From Protopterus annectens (taxonomy: Eukaryota > Chordata > Ceratodontiformes > Protopteridae), in NCBI RefSeq assembly GCF_019279795.1, contig NC_056725.1, positions 1,748,034,126 to 1,748,098,125 on the forward strand: a stretch of DNA of 64,000 nucleotides, read 5' to 3'. The notes beneath the pieces were generated by a model. It ran no database searches, was not told the origin of the DNA, and worked only from the letters and a program-made list of their open reading frames with translations. Position numbers and translations under genes: made by a program. Positions within the stretch are counted from its first letter, which is position 1; every line of letters starts with the position of its first letter. This document shows positions 47,283 through 58,875 of this stretch, piece after piece.

Positions 47283-50200
47283 GTCTCTGCAGAGTGAGTA
47301 CTGGCTACATTTCCCCCTTGAGCTCCGCTAATACTACTTCATCTGGAGAGAATGTGTGGTACTGGTCCCAGCATACGTGGTGCACCTCTAGTGTAGTATA
47401 TGCTTAGTAGTGTGGTTCCTGTCAGTGCAACACCTAGTGCTCCAACTGGCTGTCACCCAGGAGGTGAGCCAGAAACAAATCCTTCCCCCTGTCACTGGTA
47501 AGCCGAGGTCAGCCCCTCACTGGCGTCCTCCCAGCCCCAACCATGACAGTTACCTATAGGATCTTCCTATTGCAAAATTTAGTCATTATCATAAAGGGGA
47601 GACTTGTAGCCATCCCTGCAATTCAAATCAGTTGAATATCCCTTTTTCCATCAACAAGTCTGGCCACTGGCTTTGTAACCCATAATAGTAGCGTATAGGA
47701 CAGAGGACACCCTACATTATACCTGCATAGTATGCAAGGACCTTGAAATAAAATCTTCCATGTTGATTTTCAAGAAAGTTGGTGGCACACTCATAACACC
47801 TGAGCAGCATTTCCACAGGTATAGATGAGAATTCACGTTATGCCTCCACAAAAACTGCACTCCAACTAGTCAGCATCTTCCTCAGCATTCAGTAATTTTA
47901 ACAAAGATCATTTCTAGCTTCCACCAGTGGCTAAAGTTAAGACCTGGAGTAGCTTAACATAGTCTTGAGTTTCTTGCCTGAGTATAAATTTGAATTACAT
48001 TGAAACAAGAGGCTTGTCTCTTCAGCAGCCAGTAACATAAATGTCTTGCAGTTTGTTTAGAAGTGAAATAAAGTGACCTGAATTATGAGTAGAGTATTTT
48101 CTCTGCTTAAGAACTGAAGCTGAAAAAGCTTTCCTCTGTGACAGAGGGCTGCTCACTGAGTCTGTCATTGTGTTCAATCTGAAGAAGTAAATCCCCAGCC
48201 TTAAGAGAGAACATATTGCAAACTCTCAAAAGACATATTGTCTACCTCTGCCACTTATTTTAATGAATGTGTCACCTGATATAGTATGGTTTCCCAAAGA
48301 AAATGAATCTGTAATTCTCTCTTGCATCTCCAGCGACTGTGTAGATAGTATGTTCTTCCCAAAATATTTATACAGATCCAGTTGTCATTTGGCAGCTTTC
48401 TTCTAACTATCCTCATTCATCATGACCAGAATATTCTTTGTGTTTACTACAGTTTAGATCAGTGCATCTTCTTAAATCAGAATGCCCTTTATCAGCACCC
48501 ATGCATACTCTCCAGACATAATGCCCATGCATAATATAATACTCTGTCTATAAACTTCATTTTTAATGGGTTACTTTGATATGGCCCTGGATTGGGAATT
48601 CACATTTCATTTGGTCACAAACATAGGATTTACAAGTCAGGAACTTCTATTAGTAAATGGTAAGACCACTCAGACTCATTGATAGGCTTTGTGCTTTTCC
48701 TCAATTGAGAGCACTCTTACAGTAAGGATGGTGGCTTCATGCCACCATGAACATATTTGACTTAGCACAGAGAATGTGGGCATAACTGTGCCTTTTCAAA
48801 TACAAATGTCTGTACAGGACAAAGACTTTATACATCATGCCATGGCTAGAATGGAATCTCCAATACTTATGCTAAATTAGAGGCTTAGCTGTTAGCACCC
48901 TAGTATAGTCTTCTTCAAGGAATCTGAATAATGTGATCTTTCCATAACAGAAGCACATCTCATGCCCACGTTTTTGAAAATGGGGCCACTGCTTCAGTTT
49001 GCTAATCCAGGGGTACTTTTCCAGCCTTCCACACAACGCTGAACAAGTGTATTAACCATGACACTAAAACAGCTTAAGTGTCTTTATTTCTGTCTTGATC
49101 TCATCTACTGCTACAACCTTGCCACTGTATAGCTGTTTCTGTCTCTCTCTGTCCATCTTTTTCTTTTGCTTTAAATCTCCTTTTTTAATCACAGTACATG
49201 ATTTAACATTTTAAACCTACTTTACTCTTCAACAAAGTCTTCAGCGTATGAAACCATGATCTTTACATGCATCAGCATTTGTACATCTCATGTTAAGTCT
49301 CACCAAATAACATTTTACCTCATTCTTCTTTGACTGGTACTTTTATGTTATGCAGCAGTTTTAGTATGAATTTCTGCTATTATTCCTCTGAAGTAAAAGA
49401 CTAGCTTACAATCTTGACATTTTATAACAATTATTCATTTCCACTATGACTGTCGTAATAAAAGGATGAAGCTTACTAAAACTATAGAATGCCCTATTCC
49501 TAGTGACATAATAGTGTTACAGATCTTCACATATTGCTGGAATGTATTGTAGTCCTCATTCTTTCTTTTTATCAAACTGAGCTGATGAGGGTGTTTTCAG
49601 CCAACACTCTCCTAGCCTTGTATCAGCATCTATGCATACTTGCCGGACATGTTGCCCGTAGGTAATAAAATGCTCCAGACCAGTCCGTTATCTCCCATAT
49701 TACTTCTAACTCTTAGATATACTACTGCACAGTCAATATTAAAGCATATTCATTTCAGTATTCAGGTAATTTCATGACTTCTATAATTCACATTTTAAGA
49801 TCGGTAGCAAATCAGAGCTGTCTCATTGGCTTTACACATTTTGCACACAGGCATGCTTTTTCAGTCTGACCACATTCCATCATTTAATATTACTAGCATT
49901 TCAAGCTTTTTCCACTGTCACCTGTGTCGCTGCATTGCCTGCCGGAAACGTACCCACCAAGATAGGCCTTATTTATTCATGTTCATTAGTAGAAACACCA
50001 GCATCACAAGAAGTTATTCATTCCATGTCTCCTTTTAATTTTAGGTTGACTTTGTAGTATTTAAGCACAGTTGGGTTTGAAACTTTGATCACCACTCACA
50101 CATATTTGTTTGGTCCCTACTGAAGGACAAAAAGTCCTCTTTTCCTCTCAACTGCAACTATAATTTGGGAGATTATCCTTGTTATTTTACCTACCAGTTT

Positions 50201-52380
50201 ATATTTCTTTTATTCTTACACAGTAATTAATACTGTTGCCATAAAATGCATCCATTTCACCTGCACACTAGCATCCTTATCTCTCCCTCTGTAATTGCCA
50301 GTTTCACTCTTAAACAGGATGCCTCTGTGGCTGCTTGGACTCTTGACAGCAATGGTGCAGTATAATTTCATTTTAACTTTATCATAGGTTCCTATCTCAT
50401 ATTAGGACCCCTTCTTGTAGCATATTTGTTTCATAATGTATGTGTACAGAAAATATTAAGACTAATATATTGAGATGTTAGATGTTCATCAAACATACAG
50501 CTGTAACAATCACAGTGTAATAGTTTTGAACATTTGTGGTGACTGTGATTTATAAAATCTGCATGATATGGCTTGATTCTGCTATTTCTAAGTCATATGC
50601 TTTTTTTCTTTCCATGGCATCTTTGAATTAACCAAACTGATTCTTCATCTTAGCACTCTTCTATATTGCTACTTGTTTAACCTGAATGTAGAGAGTCCCC
50701 CTGTTTGAACATTCATTTTAAACCATCAAACCATTATATTAGCAGCAAAAACCTATGCTGATCTTGCAGTAAGAGCCACTGTTGAATGCTTGATAACAAT
50801 ACTGTAATGCAATTGTGTTCTTTCTTGCAGCATTGACTTCATAATAATGAATACATCATTGTTAAGACCCCTGCTTGTTGCATACTTATAAATGTCACAG
50901 TATGCAGGCTTCCTATGATGCATATATGGAAAAACATTGACAGTGTATTCGGATGATATGTATCCTCAAACACAAATGCAACAGTCATATTGTGATAGTA
51001 TTTTTTGCAGCTGTCAGTTTTGTAAATATTTCCCTATAGTACTGGACTCCATGTGTTCATCCCACTAGCAGTGTGCATGCTGTGTTTACTTAACTAAACA
51101 TCTATCCAAATGTTCTACCACTAAACTGTAAAAATAGCATCTACTTACTGACTGTGATGTGCCCTGTCTTTAAGAAGAAAGCTTATGAATCTTAAACAGC
51201 AGAAACGCGCAAAAGACCCACCAGAAAATTGAGTACTAAAGTTTGATATACCTATGTTTAAATTAAGTTAGCATTCTGGATTAGAAGAATAACATAAACA
51301 TAGTTTTGATGTTTATATCATAGTGTACACCCTGCTAGAGCCCCCTCCCTTTTAATTATTAGTCACTCTCTTGGTTACATATTAACTTTCATGCAGCTTC
51401 TTATTTTGCTTTTAAAATGTGTCCATCTAAAATAACAGCAATTTAATAACAAAATTCTGTGATTAAAAAATCCTTTCACCAGGAAAATAAATCCAATCTA
51501 TAATTACTGTCAAAGCAGCTAGGCAACATCTTTCCACAAGTATAATCAAGTGCCTCAGTTTTTCAGTGAGGCTGCTGCTGACTTACTCTAGCAGCAGACT
51601 CACTGATTGGTTTTGTAGAAACTTAACAGTTAGGATGTGGAGCCCCGCTTTGCTCAGCCCTTGTGTTAGCTCCCCATACTCTACACCCTAATTCCCACCC
51701 ACCCCCACTATAATTAAACTTATACTTAGCATACCACACCCTCCATCTCGTTAACACCCAATCACCACAGCCAAAAATCAACCCTTCAGTCACAAGAACT
51801 TTTTCTCAGTACTCATTATCCCACAGACCCTAATATCCTTTCAAAGACTGCCACTTTCTCCTACTTTCCAGTTAGTAAAAATCCTTCCCAGCACTTCCAT
51901 TTTCTCATATTTTCCAATCAGCCAAATCTTCTGCAAGCTTTTCTACTAGTAAAAAAACAAAAATATTCTCTACACTAATATCAGCTTCAACCATAAAGTT
52001 CCCCAAAGTAGTAAAATGTATTTCTATCACATAGTCACATCATTACTTACACTCATGACAAAGTACCACACCTACACTATAATGCCAACAAACCCATATG
52101 ACATATAATTATCCCATCATCTCTCCTGAAATGTACTGACTGTCCATGCTAAACCTGTGTGTTTAAAAATACAAAAAACAATTTCAAAATGAGTCATTTC
52201 CTAAGAATAAAAACTTAACCCAAATATTACCATCCACTTTTAATAAGTATCACAAATCTCAGACTTAGTGGTCACATGCACCCTAAACCAGAGTATCTCT
52301 ACAACATACAAGCTAGACCTAAAACTGCTTTAAGTACTTCACCACTACTTTCCCTTCCTCAAGGGGATCAAACCTACTAA
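47283..52380. other. Unique AT-rich region, no gene recognised
   Basis: About 5 kb without a long reading frame or known repeat. Two diverged copies of a roughly 60-base segment occur near 48490 and 49622 (sharing ATCAGCA, ATGCATACT and CCGGACAT/CCAGACAT), so at least one old dispersed repeat is present. Confidence 0.4.
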
Positions 52381-52384
52381 TGAT

Positions 52385-52945
52385 GTACATTGAATTTCAG
52401 AGCCTCTGCAACAAAATTCAGGGCTTCCATGCATGTGTGGACATACTAGTTGAAGCCTTAGGTAAGAGACAATTAAATATTACCACCAGGTTTTAATATT
52501 TACAGAAATGTCAGAAAACAAAAATGCGGAGGTAGACTAGTTTATGTATAAATACTCCCTTAACATAACCTTACACCCCAACCCCAAATTCCAAAATACA
52601 GAAATCCTAATTACTCATCTAAAACTAAATAAAAATTTACATTGTAAGCTTATATACCCTGCAATAATATATCCTTCATGTAAATTCTACAATGGTAACA
52701 TAAGATTATCCAAGAGAAAATTATTTTTGGAAGATGTAAACATAGACTGGAAACAAACAAAATTAAATTTGTGCAGATTCAAAGAACTAGTAGATGTCAC
52801 CACAAGAGTGAAACAGTAAGACAGAAAATCCACATTAGATTGAATTTATTTTTCTAGGTTTGTTAGTAAGGGTACCTTACCAGACATTATTAGTGTATAC
52901 CTTTTAACTTATGTTGTAACTTATGCTATCAGACAAACAATATCC
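52385..52945 (+). pseudogene. LINE endonuclease (APE-type) fragment
   Basis: Plus-strand translation shows the order of an APE-type LINE endonuclease. SLCNKIQGFHACVDIL is near 52400. A frame-shifted glycine-rich stretch and LYV near 52530 lead into an open 91-codon frame (52544-52819) with NITLHPNPK and EDVNIDW, where GDFNIDW is usual. The terminal pattern GTLPDIISVYLLTYVV is near 52870-52920, where an SDH motif is expected. It matches a CR1/L2/Jockey-type element, has stops, and its RT is missing because a different retroelement remnant begins at about 52988. Confidence 0.75.
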
Positions 52946-52987
52946 CAAGACAAATAACTGATAAGCAAATCTCTGTCCTAACAAATT

Positions 52988-53355
52988 TGCCAGTATTAAA
53001 CTTGTCAAACCTAAACACATTTTTAGCAGACATATTTCTGCTCTGTATAGAAGAAGGGTTCTCATGGCAGCTATGGACATGGAGGATGTTTACTAGTGTA
53101 TTGAATAAGTCCCTCTCAGATAAAGTACTTGTGGTGTCAGACGGCTTGTTAACATTTTCCTTTTACAAGATATCAACTCGTCATTTTAGTTTACAGCTCT
53201 GCCGTTTGGACTATCCATTTCCTAGTATTTCCCACATATTTATCTCCAGTGCTAGCATGCCTCAGGACCAAATCATAACCATCTTTCCATATCTGGACTA
53301 TTGTCTGCTAGTAGCCAGATATCAAGTGTCACTGCTGCAGAATATCAGCCCAATG
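52988..53355 (+). pseudogene. Reverse transcriptase remnant of another DIRS-like element, interrupted by DIRS copy 4
   Basis: Across frameshifts this reads PVLNLSNLNTFL, MAAMDMEDVY, a decayed LPFGL box and IFPYLDYCLLVA at 53282-53317, where YLDY stands for the catalytic YLDD. The sequence is clearly different from the four DIRS copies here. The frame meets the left end of DIRS copy 4 at 53356 and resumes right of it (58876) with MWFLGVA, the FLG motif of the RT. It is a target remnant, not part of copy 4. A Gypsy-like origin is possible. Confidence 0.65.
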
Positions 53356-53369
53356 ATGTTCTTCGTGTT

Positions 53370-53537
53370 TCACTGTTGCAGTCATAACTGTAGGGTGTTT
53401 CTGCCGGCAGGCAGCCCGAGGTCGGCCAGAATTCCAAAGTCTGGGTCCAGCGTCGGCTGTTCCAGCAAGTACCCTGACGTCAGAACGCAGAGGTATAAAG
53501 CTGACAGCCGACGCCATCTTTTCCAGTCTTTCTTGCC
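53370..53537 (+). repeat. Left terminal inverted repeat, DIRS copy 4
   Basis: Near-perfect inverted match to 58662-58829. It carries the CRE and TATA pair. Confidence 0.92.
53475..53499 (+). promoter_or_regulatory. Putative DIRS promoter: CRE (TGACGTCA) plus TATAAA
   Basis: A perfect TGACGTCA (53475-53482) sits 11 bases upstream of TATAAA (53494-53499). gag starts about 175 bases downstream. CREB/ATF proteins bind this octamer in vertebrates; use here is an inference. Confidence 0.6.
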
Positions 53538-53674
53538 GTGCGGTGGAAAGCAGTTCGCAAGCCGTTGGTTGGCGCATTCAGGACAATGTGCTTTGATTGT
53601 CGTCGGTCCGAAGTTTTCTACTTCTCTTCTCAAGCTAAGTACCCCGTTGGGGAAACTTTTTTCTTGCTCCTCCG

Positions 53675-55452
53675 ATGTCAGAAAAAGTTAATAATTGTAT
53701 ATCGTGTGGAAAACAAATACCTCATAAAGATTTCCACTCTTACTGTCTACCTTGCTTAGGCCCTGACCACGACGTTTCTTGCTGTCGGTTCTGTGCCAGG
53801 TTTAATTCTCGCACTATCAAGCGTAGGTGCGATTGGGCCTTGAATTATTTCGGTAGACGATTCAATTATAGGATGTCGTCAGATGCTTTACCGACAACCG
53901 GAATTCAAAAGAAACGCAAGGACAAGGATAGGCCTCCGAGGTCCAAACAAGATACTTTGCAGCCGGAGCCAGCTTTGGGTTCGGCGGTCGTCAGTGAGGC
54001 ACTTTTGCAGCCCCTGTCGTCCGCCACTTCGGAACCGATGGCCGACATGGACTCCCATGGGGAGCCTTCTAGGCCTAGTATTTTATCTGCTGCAGGACCT
54101 TCGGACGTCGCTCCTTCAGATGGGTCCGGAACCGCTGTGCAGGTACCGGCTTCTGAGGGGGTTTTCAGGCCTTCTCATATCACTATTTCTACAAAGACAA
54201 AGGCAAAGTCAAAGACTCCTGTTAAACCAAGGGTTTCTTCTCAAGCTTCCTCGGATACAGCTCCCAAGTCCCAGAAGCAATTACTATGGATGGCTGAAGA
54301 TTTACTGACAATGATTAGGAGTTCTCACCCTCCTCCAGAAAAAAGGCCTAGACAGGATATTCCTTATGATTCATCTGATCAGGTTTCTGTGTCTTCTGTT
54401 TCTTCCTCTGACCAGGATTATTCTTTTCCTCCTTATGAGGATTCTGATGCAGAGGACTCTATTCCCTCTGCTTCTCCCCCTGAAGATTTCTCTTTTGGGG
54501 AAACCTTACATGAGATGAGGGAGCATTTTCATTGGGAAGGTCAGGATTATTCTGCTTCCAAGAAGAGACTTGAATTTCTCCTTCTCCTCAACACAGACCT
54601 TTGGCTATTCCTCCTGTACTTGATATTGTGGATGATGCTTTTTCTGAAGCTAACCTGAATCCTGATTCCTTGCCGCCTGCTCCTTCTAAGCCTGATAGAT
54701 TTTACAGAGTCCCTGACTCCCATCAATTCTTATTTAAGAACCCTTCTGCTGATCCTGAAACCATTTCTCAGGATTCTAGGGCTGCTATGGCCGCTTCATC
54801 TAAAAATCCTATTCCCTCTGAAAAGGATTCTCGTGTCTTGGACAGGTGGGGCAAAAAGGTTTACACTTCTGCTACTCTTTCTATTAGAGCTTTAAATTGC
54901 CAGTTTCACATGTTCAAGTGTCAGCAATTTCTTTTGTCTGTTTTAAAGCAAAGGCTCTCTACCTTTCCTGCATGTGCAGAGGACAAGGAATTACAGGATG
55001 TATTGCATGCAACTGAACAAGTTAGCAAACATAGTTTACATTGTGGTTTTGATGCCTTGGAAGCTTCTTGCAGGGCCGCAGCCTCTGGTACTGTTATCAG
55101 GAGACATGCTTGGCTTCGTGAGCAGAATTTACCTGAGCAGGTTAAGGCTAAACTATTAGATGCCCCTGTTCAGCATGATGTTTTATTTGGATCCAAGGCT
55201 GAGGAGGTTATTAAAAAGATGGAAGAAAAAGCAAAATCTATGCAGACTGTTAAAGATTTTTTACAAGTTCAGCCTCCTAGATTTTCTAGAAATTGGCCCT
55301 TTCCCACGTCTGACAAGCCTCAAAGGGGAAGATATACACACTCCAGAGGTCGGGCGCAGGCTCAGTCCTCTTACAGGTCAAGACAATGGACTGCTTCTTC
55401 ACCTAGAAGGGGAGAAGACAGACCTCAATCACAAAAGAAGCAGACCCAATGA
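53675..55452 (+). pseudogene. gag: DIRS gag-like ORF1, copy 4 (one frameshift)
   Basis: The start ATG at 53675 gives a Cys/His-rich head: C8, C11, H17, H21, C24, C27, H32, C36, C37 and C40, suggesting bound zinc. A basic patch (residues about 75-95), a Ser/Pro/Thr-rich linker and an acidic Ser-rich stretch follow. The first frame runs to 54658. A 4-base deletion relative to copy 1 near 54570-54595 shifts the frame. The conserved core continues in the 54601-55452 frame: DRWGKKVYTSAT, RRHAWLREQ, KLLDAPVQHD, KSMQTVKDFLQV. The C-terminus is Arg/Gly/Gln-rich, suited to nucleic acid binding. Apart from the deletion it would be a single protein of about 590 residues. Confidence 0.85.
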
Positions 55453-57373
55453 CTCTCTCCGTTGGGCTACAGGTCCTCCTTGCCTGGAAGCCCCCCTCGG
55501 AGGAAAACTTTCTCTTTTCTACCAAAATTGGACTCGTATTACCCAGGGCAAATGGGTTTTAGACGTGATTTTAAGAGGCTACATATTCCACTTTCATACT
55601 CTGCCAAGGTCTTCGGGTTGGCCGGATCTGCCAAAACATCAATGGTCAGAGGCCTTAAATCAAGTGGACGCTTTATTGGCCATGAGAGCCATAGAACCTG
55701 TTCCACTTCCAGAGATGGGAAAAGGTTTTTACTCAAGACTATTTCTGGTCCCAAGGAAACAAAACTCATGGAGACCTATTCTGGACCTCTCAGTATTAAA
55801 TACCTTTCTGGAGATTCCAAAATTCAAGATGCTTACTCTGCAACAACTTCTTCCCATGCTCTCCCAGGATGCTTGGATGGTGACATTGGACTTGAAGGAA
55901 GCCTATTTACACATTCCCATCAGACAGGAACGCAGAAAATACCTCAGATTCAAGGCAGGTTTGAGACACTTTCAATTCTCTGTACTGCCCTTTGGCTTAT
56001 CTACTGCGCCCAAAGTCTTTACCAAGTGTCTGGCTCCAGTAGTAGCTTATTGCAGATTCCAAGGGAATCAAATTTACCACTATCTGGATGACTGCCTTAT
56101 TCAGGTGGACAGCAAGGATCTTTTACTTCAACATCTGCAGTTTGTTCAGCGTCTTCTCCTACTTCTGGGATTTTCAGTGAACACAAAAAAGTCACATTTG
56201 ATCCCCTCTCAACAAATGATCTTTTTGGGAGCTCTTCTAAACACAAGCTTACAAAGGGCCTTCCTTACTCCAGAAAAGCAAGTACAGCTGGCATCAATTT
56301 TCAAGACCTTGGCTACTTTGACTCAGCTCATTGCAAGGAAATTCCTGCAGGCTCTGGGCTACATGGCTTCTTGCATCCTGTTGATCCCAAATGCAAGGCT
56401 TCATATGAGAAAACTTCAATGGTACCTAAAGAGTGTATGGTCTCAGCATTACCACAGCCTGGAAACAATGATACCTCTGATTCCCTGCCTCCAAAAAGAG
56501 TTCCTCTGGTGGTCCAGGGTTTGTGCTTTAAACGAAGGGAATCCCTTTCGTCTACCTCATCCTGCTCAGATCATAACCACAGATGCCTCGGATTATGCTT
56601 GGGGAGCTCATTACCTAAACAATTGCCAGCAGGGCTATTGGACAAAGAAGCATCTTCCCTGGCACATCAACTTGAAGGAAATGTTGGCAGTCCAAAATGC
56701 TCTTCTAGCCTTCCAGAATCTTTTGCAACCAGGCCATCTTCTGATTTGCACAGACAATACCACAGTCATGTGGTATATAAACAAGCAAGGGGGCTCTCAC
56801 TCATACCCCCTTTGCAGACTAGCCATGAGTTTATGGGACACAGCTCTAAATTTGAATCTGCATCTTCAGGCTCAATTCATTCCAGGAAAACAGAATCTCT
56901 TAGCAGGCAGCCTAAGCAGAAATCTTTTGGATCCTCACGAATGGATGCTGGACCCCAACGTATTCAGCAGGATTACGGCAGTTTGGGGTTGCCCTCGGAT
57001 AGATCTGTTTGCATCTCATCTCAATCATCAGCTGCCTCTCTTTTGCACCAGGTCCTTCCACAAAACAGCTTGAATAGTGGATGCCCTGTCTTTCAGCTGG
57101 AGGAATCTTTCGGGATATGCCTTCCCTCCTCTTCCTCTTCCTCTTCTGCCTCGGGTGTTACTGAAAATAAAACAGGACAAACCCAAGATTATCATTTTGA
57201 TAGCTCCAAATTGGCCTCGGCAGTTTTGGTATCCAACTTTAAGACACCTGTTCTTGGAACCTCCATGGATTCTGCCTCTGTTTCCTTCTCTTCTGTCCCA
57301 GCATCAGGGTCAGATGCTACACTCTCAAATCAAGACTCTTTGCCTGGCAGCTTGGCTCTACAAGGGCCTTTGA
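55160..57373 (+). pseudogene. pol: DIRS reverse transcriptase/RNase H, copy 4 (637 codons open, then one nonsense)
   Basis: The frame is open at 55160-57070. The conserved part starts near 55475, and the first hundred codons overlap gag in another frame. Motifs: RPILDLS; DLKEAYLHIP; LPFGLSTAP; YLDD at residues 308-311 (catalytic); FLGA; then RNase H with D475 (TTDASDYAWG), E507 (KEMLAV) and D532 (TDNTTVMWYINKQ). The fourth acidic site reads G583 in AGSLSRN where other copies have ADELSRN, so RNase H is probably impaired. A TGA at 57071-57073 replaces the Trp seen in copy 2, and the frame continues to 57373 with the conserved tail (DALSFSW, LIAPNWPRQ). The RT domain itself looks intact. Confidence 0.92.
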
Positions 57374-58406
57374 TTCCTTCTGCTTTTCCCAAACAAGTTT
57401 TGGATGTTCTCTTAGAAGCTACCGGCCCTAGCACTAGAAAATCTTATCCTTCTAAATGGAAAAGATTTTGTATTTGGATGCTGGATCGAGGTGCTGATCC
57501 TCTTTTCCTGACATTTCTTCCATTTTACTTTACCTCTCAGACCTTTTGCTTAAAGGCCTCTCCTTTTCTTCCATTAAAATCCATGCTTCTGCTATCTCGG
57601 CTCATTACAACACTGATCCCCCCATCTTCTCTCACCAGCTGGTGAGACAATTCTTGAGAGGGGCTAAGAATTTAAGACCTCCCAGAACTCCTCCTGTTCC
57701 TGCTTGGGATCTTAATTATGTTTTGGAAAAACTTACTTTACCTCCCTTTGAGCCTGCTGCTGCTTCAGATATCAAGTTCTTATCCTGGAAAACAGCTATT
57801 TTATTAGCTTTGACTTCTGCCAGAAGGGTGTCAGAGTTGCAAGCTCTCATGGCTGTGGAACCATACCTTATTTTCCACCAAGACAGAGTTGCCTTGAGGA
57901 CCAATCCTACATTTATGCCTAAGGTGATTTCTAAAGTGGCTTTAAATCAGACTATTCACCTTCCTACTTTCTTTCCAAATCCTCAAAACAAAGGGGAAAG
58001 GATTTTACATTCATTGGACGTACACAGACAACTACGGTTTTACCTGGACAGAACTAAAGATTTCAGAAAATCTGATCAGTTGCTTATCTCTTATGCCTCC
58101 AGTTCTCTAGGCAAGGCTATTTCTAAACAAACTGTTTCCAAATGGATTGCTCATGGGATAAGGTTTTGTTACTCTCACTTTGGGAAGCAGATTCCAGGTA
58201 CTGTTAGAAGTCATTCTACTAGAGCAGCTGCCACTTCAGCAGCTTTTCTCAGAGGAGTTCCTACCAAGGACATTTTGGAAGCTGCCACTTAGAGTTCAGT
58301 GCATACTTTTTCTAAGCACTATAATCTCCCTTTGTATTCTAAGTCTAGGGCAGGTTTTGCCTCTGCTGTCTTGCAGGGTCTTCTGGCTGCCCCTTCTTCT
58401 GCATAA
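57264..58406 (+). pseudogene. DIRS tyrosine recombinase, copy 4 (frameshift and one nonsense)
   Basis: The candidate start near 57264 overlaps the end of the RT frame. The N-terminal part has the core-binding motif GPSTRKSYPSKWKRF (near 57426). A 1-base deletion near 57500-57550 shifts into the 57546-58292 frame, which holds the catalytic domain: TSARRVSEL (Arg I, near 57820), HSTRAAATSAAFLRG (HxxR, near 58213) and DILEAAT. A TAG at 58291-58293 replaces the conserved Trp just before SSVHTFSKHY, which carries the candidate nucleophile Tyr (near 58320). The frame ends at TAA 58404-58406. All catalytic residues are present, but two lesions interrupt the chain. Confidence 0.9.
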
Positions 58407-58436
58407 CCTCCTCCCTCATCACAGCTTTGGGATTCC

Positions 58437-58537
58437 ACCCTACAGTTATGACTGCAACAGTGAAACACGAAGAACATAGTACAGTTGTGTACACCTACCA
58501 TAAATGTAGATGTTCGAGTGTCTTCACTGTTGCAGTC
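58437..58537 (+). repeat. Internal complementary region, DIRS copy 4
   Basis: 58437-58477 is the exact reverse complement of the left end from 53356. 58478-58537 is the reverse complement of the right end (to 58875) with two or three mismatches. Confidence 0.93.
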
Positions 58538-58661
58538 GGTGTTTCCCTCCCACCTATCCCCTCTTATTTTTTGCTTGTTCTATCTTCCTCTTCTTTTGTG
58601 GTGTATTTGTGTTTCCTTTTTGGACACCTTTTGGTTACTTTGGGGGACTTCTGACATCTGG

Positions 58662-58829
58662 GGCAAGAAAGGCTGGAGAAGATGGCGTCGGCTGTCAGCT
58701 TTATACCTCTGCGTTCTGACGTCAGGGTACTTGCTGGAACAGCCGACGCCGGACCCAGATTTTGGAATTCTGGCCGACCTCGGGCTGCCTGCCGGCAGGA
58801 ACACCCTACAGTTATGACTGCAACAGTGA
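58662..58829 (-). repeat. Right terminal inverted repeat, DIRS copy 4
   Basis: Inverted match to 53370-53537. A perfect TGACGTCA is at 58717-58724 and the TATAAA complement at 58700-58705, so any promoter here points leftward into the element. Confidence 0.92.
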
Positions 58830-58875
58830 AGACACTCAAACATCTACATTTATGGTAGGTATACACAACTGTACT

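Larger units (their letters stand above)
53356..58875 (+). mobile_element. DIRS-type retrotransposon, copy 4 (best preserved)
   Basis: A 5.52-kb element with intact TIRs, ICR and all three genes nearly open. Its 5' part is CpG-rich relative to the surroundings, so it is the youngest copy here. Known lesions: a 4-base deletion in gag near 54580; TGG to TGA at 57071 in pol; two changed residues at the last RNase H motif; a 1-base deletion near 57530; and TGG to TAG at 58291 in the recombinase. Confidence 0.95.
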
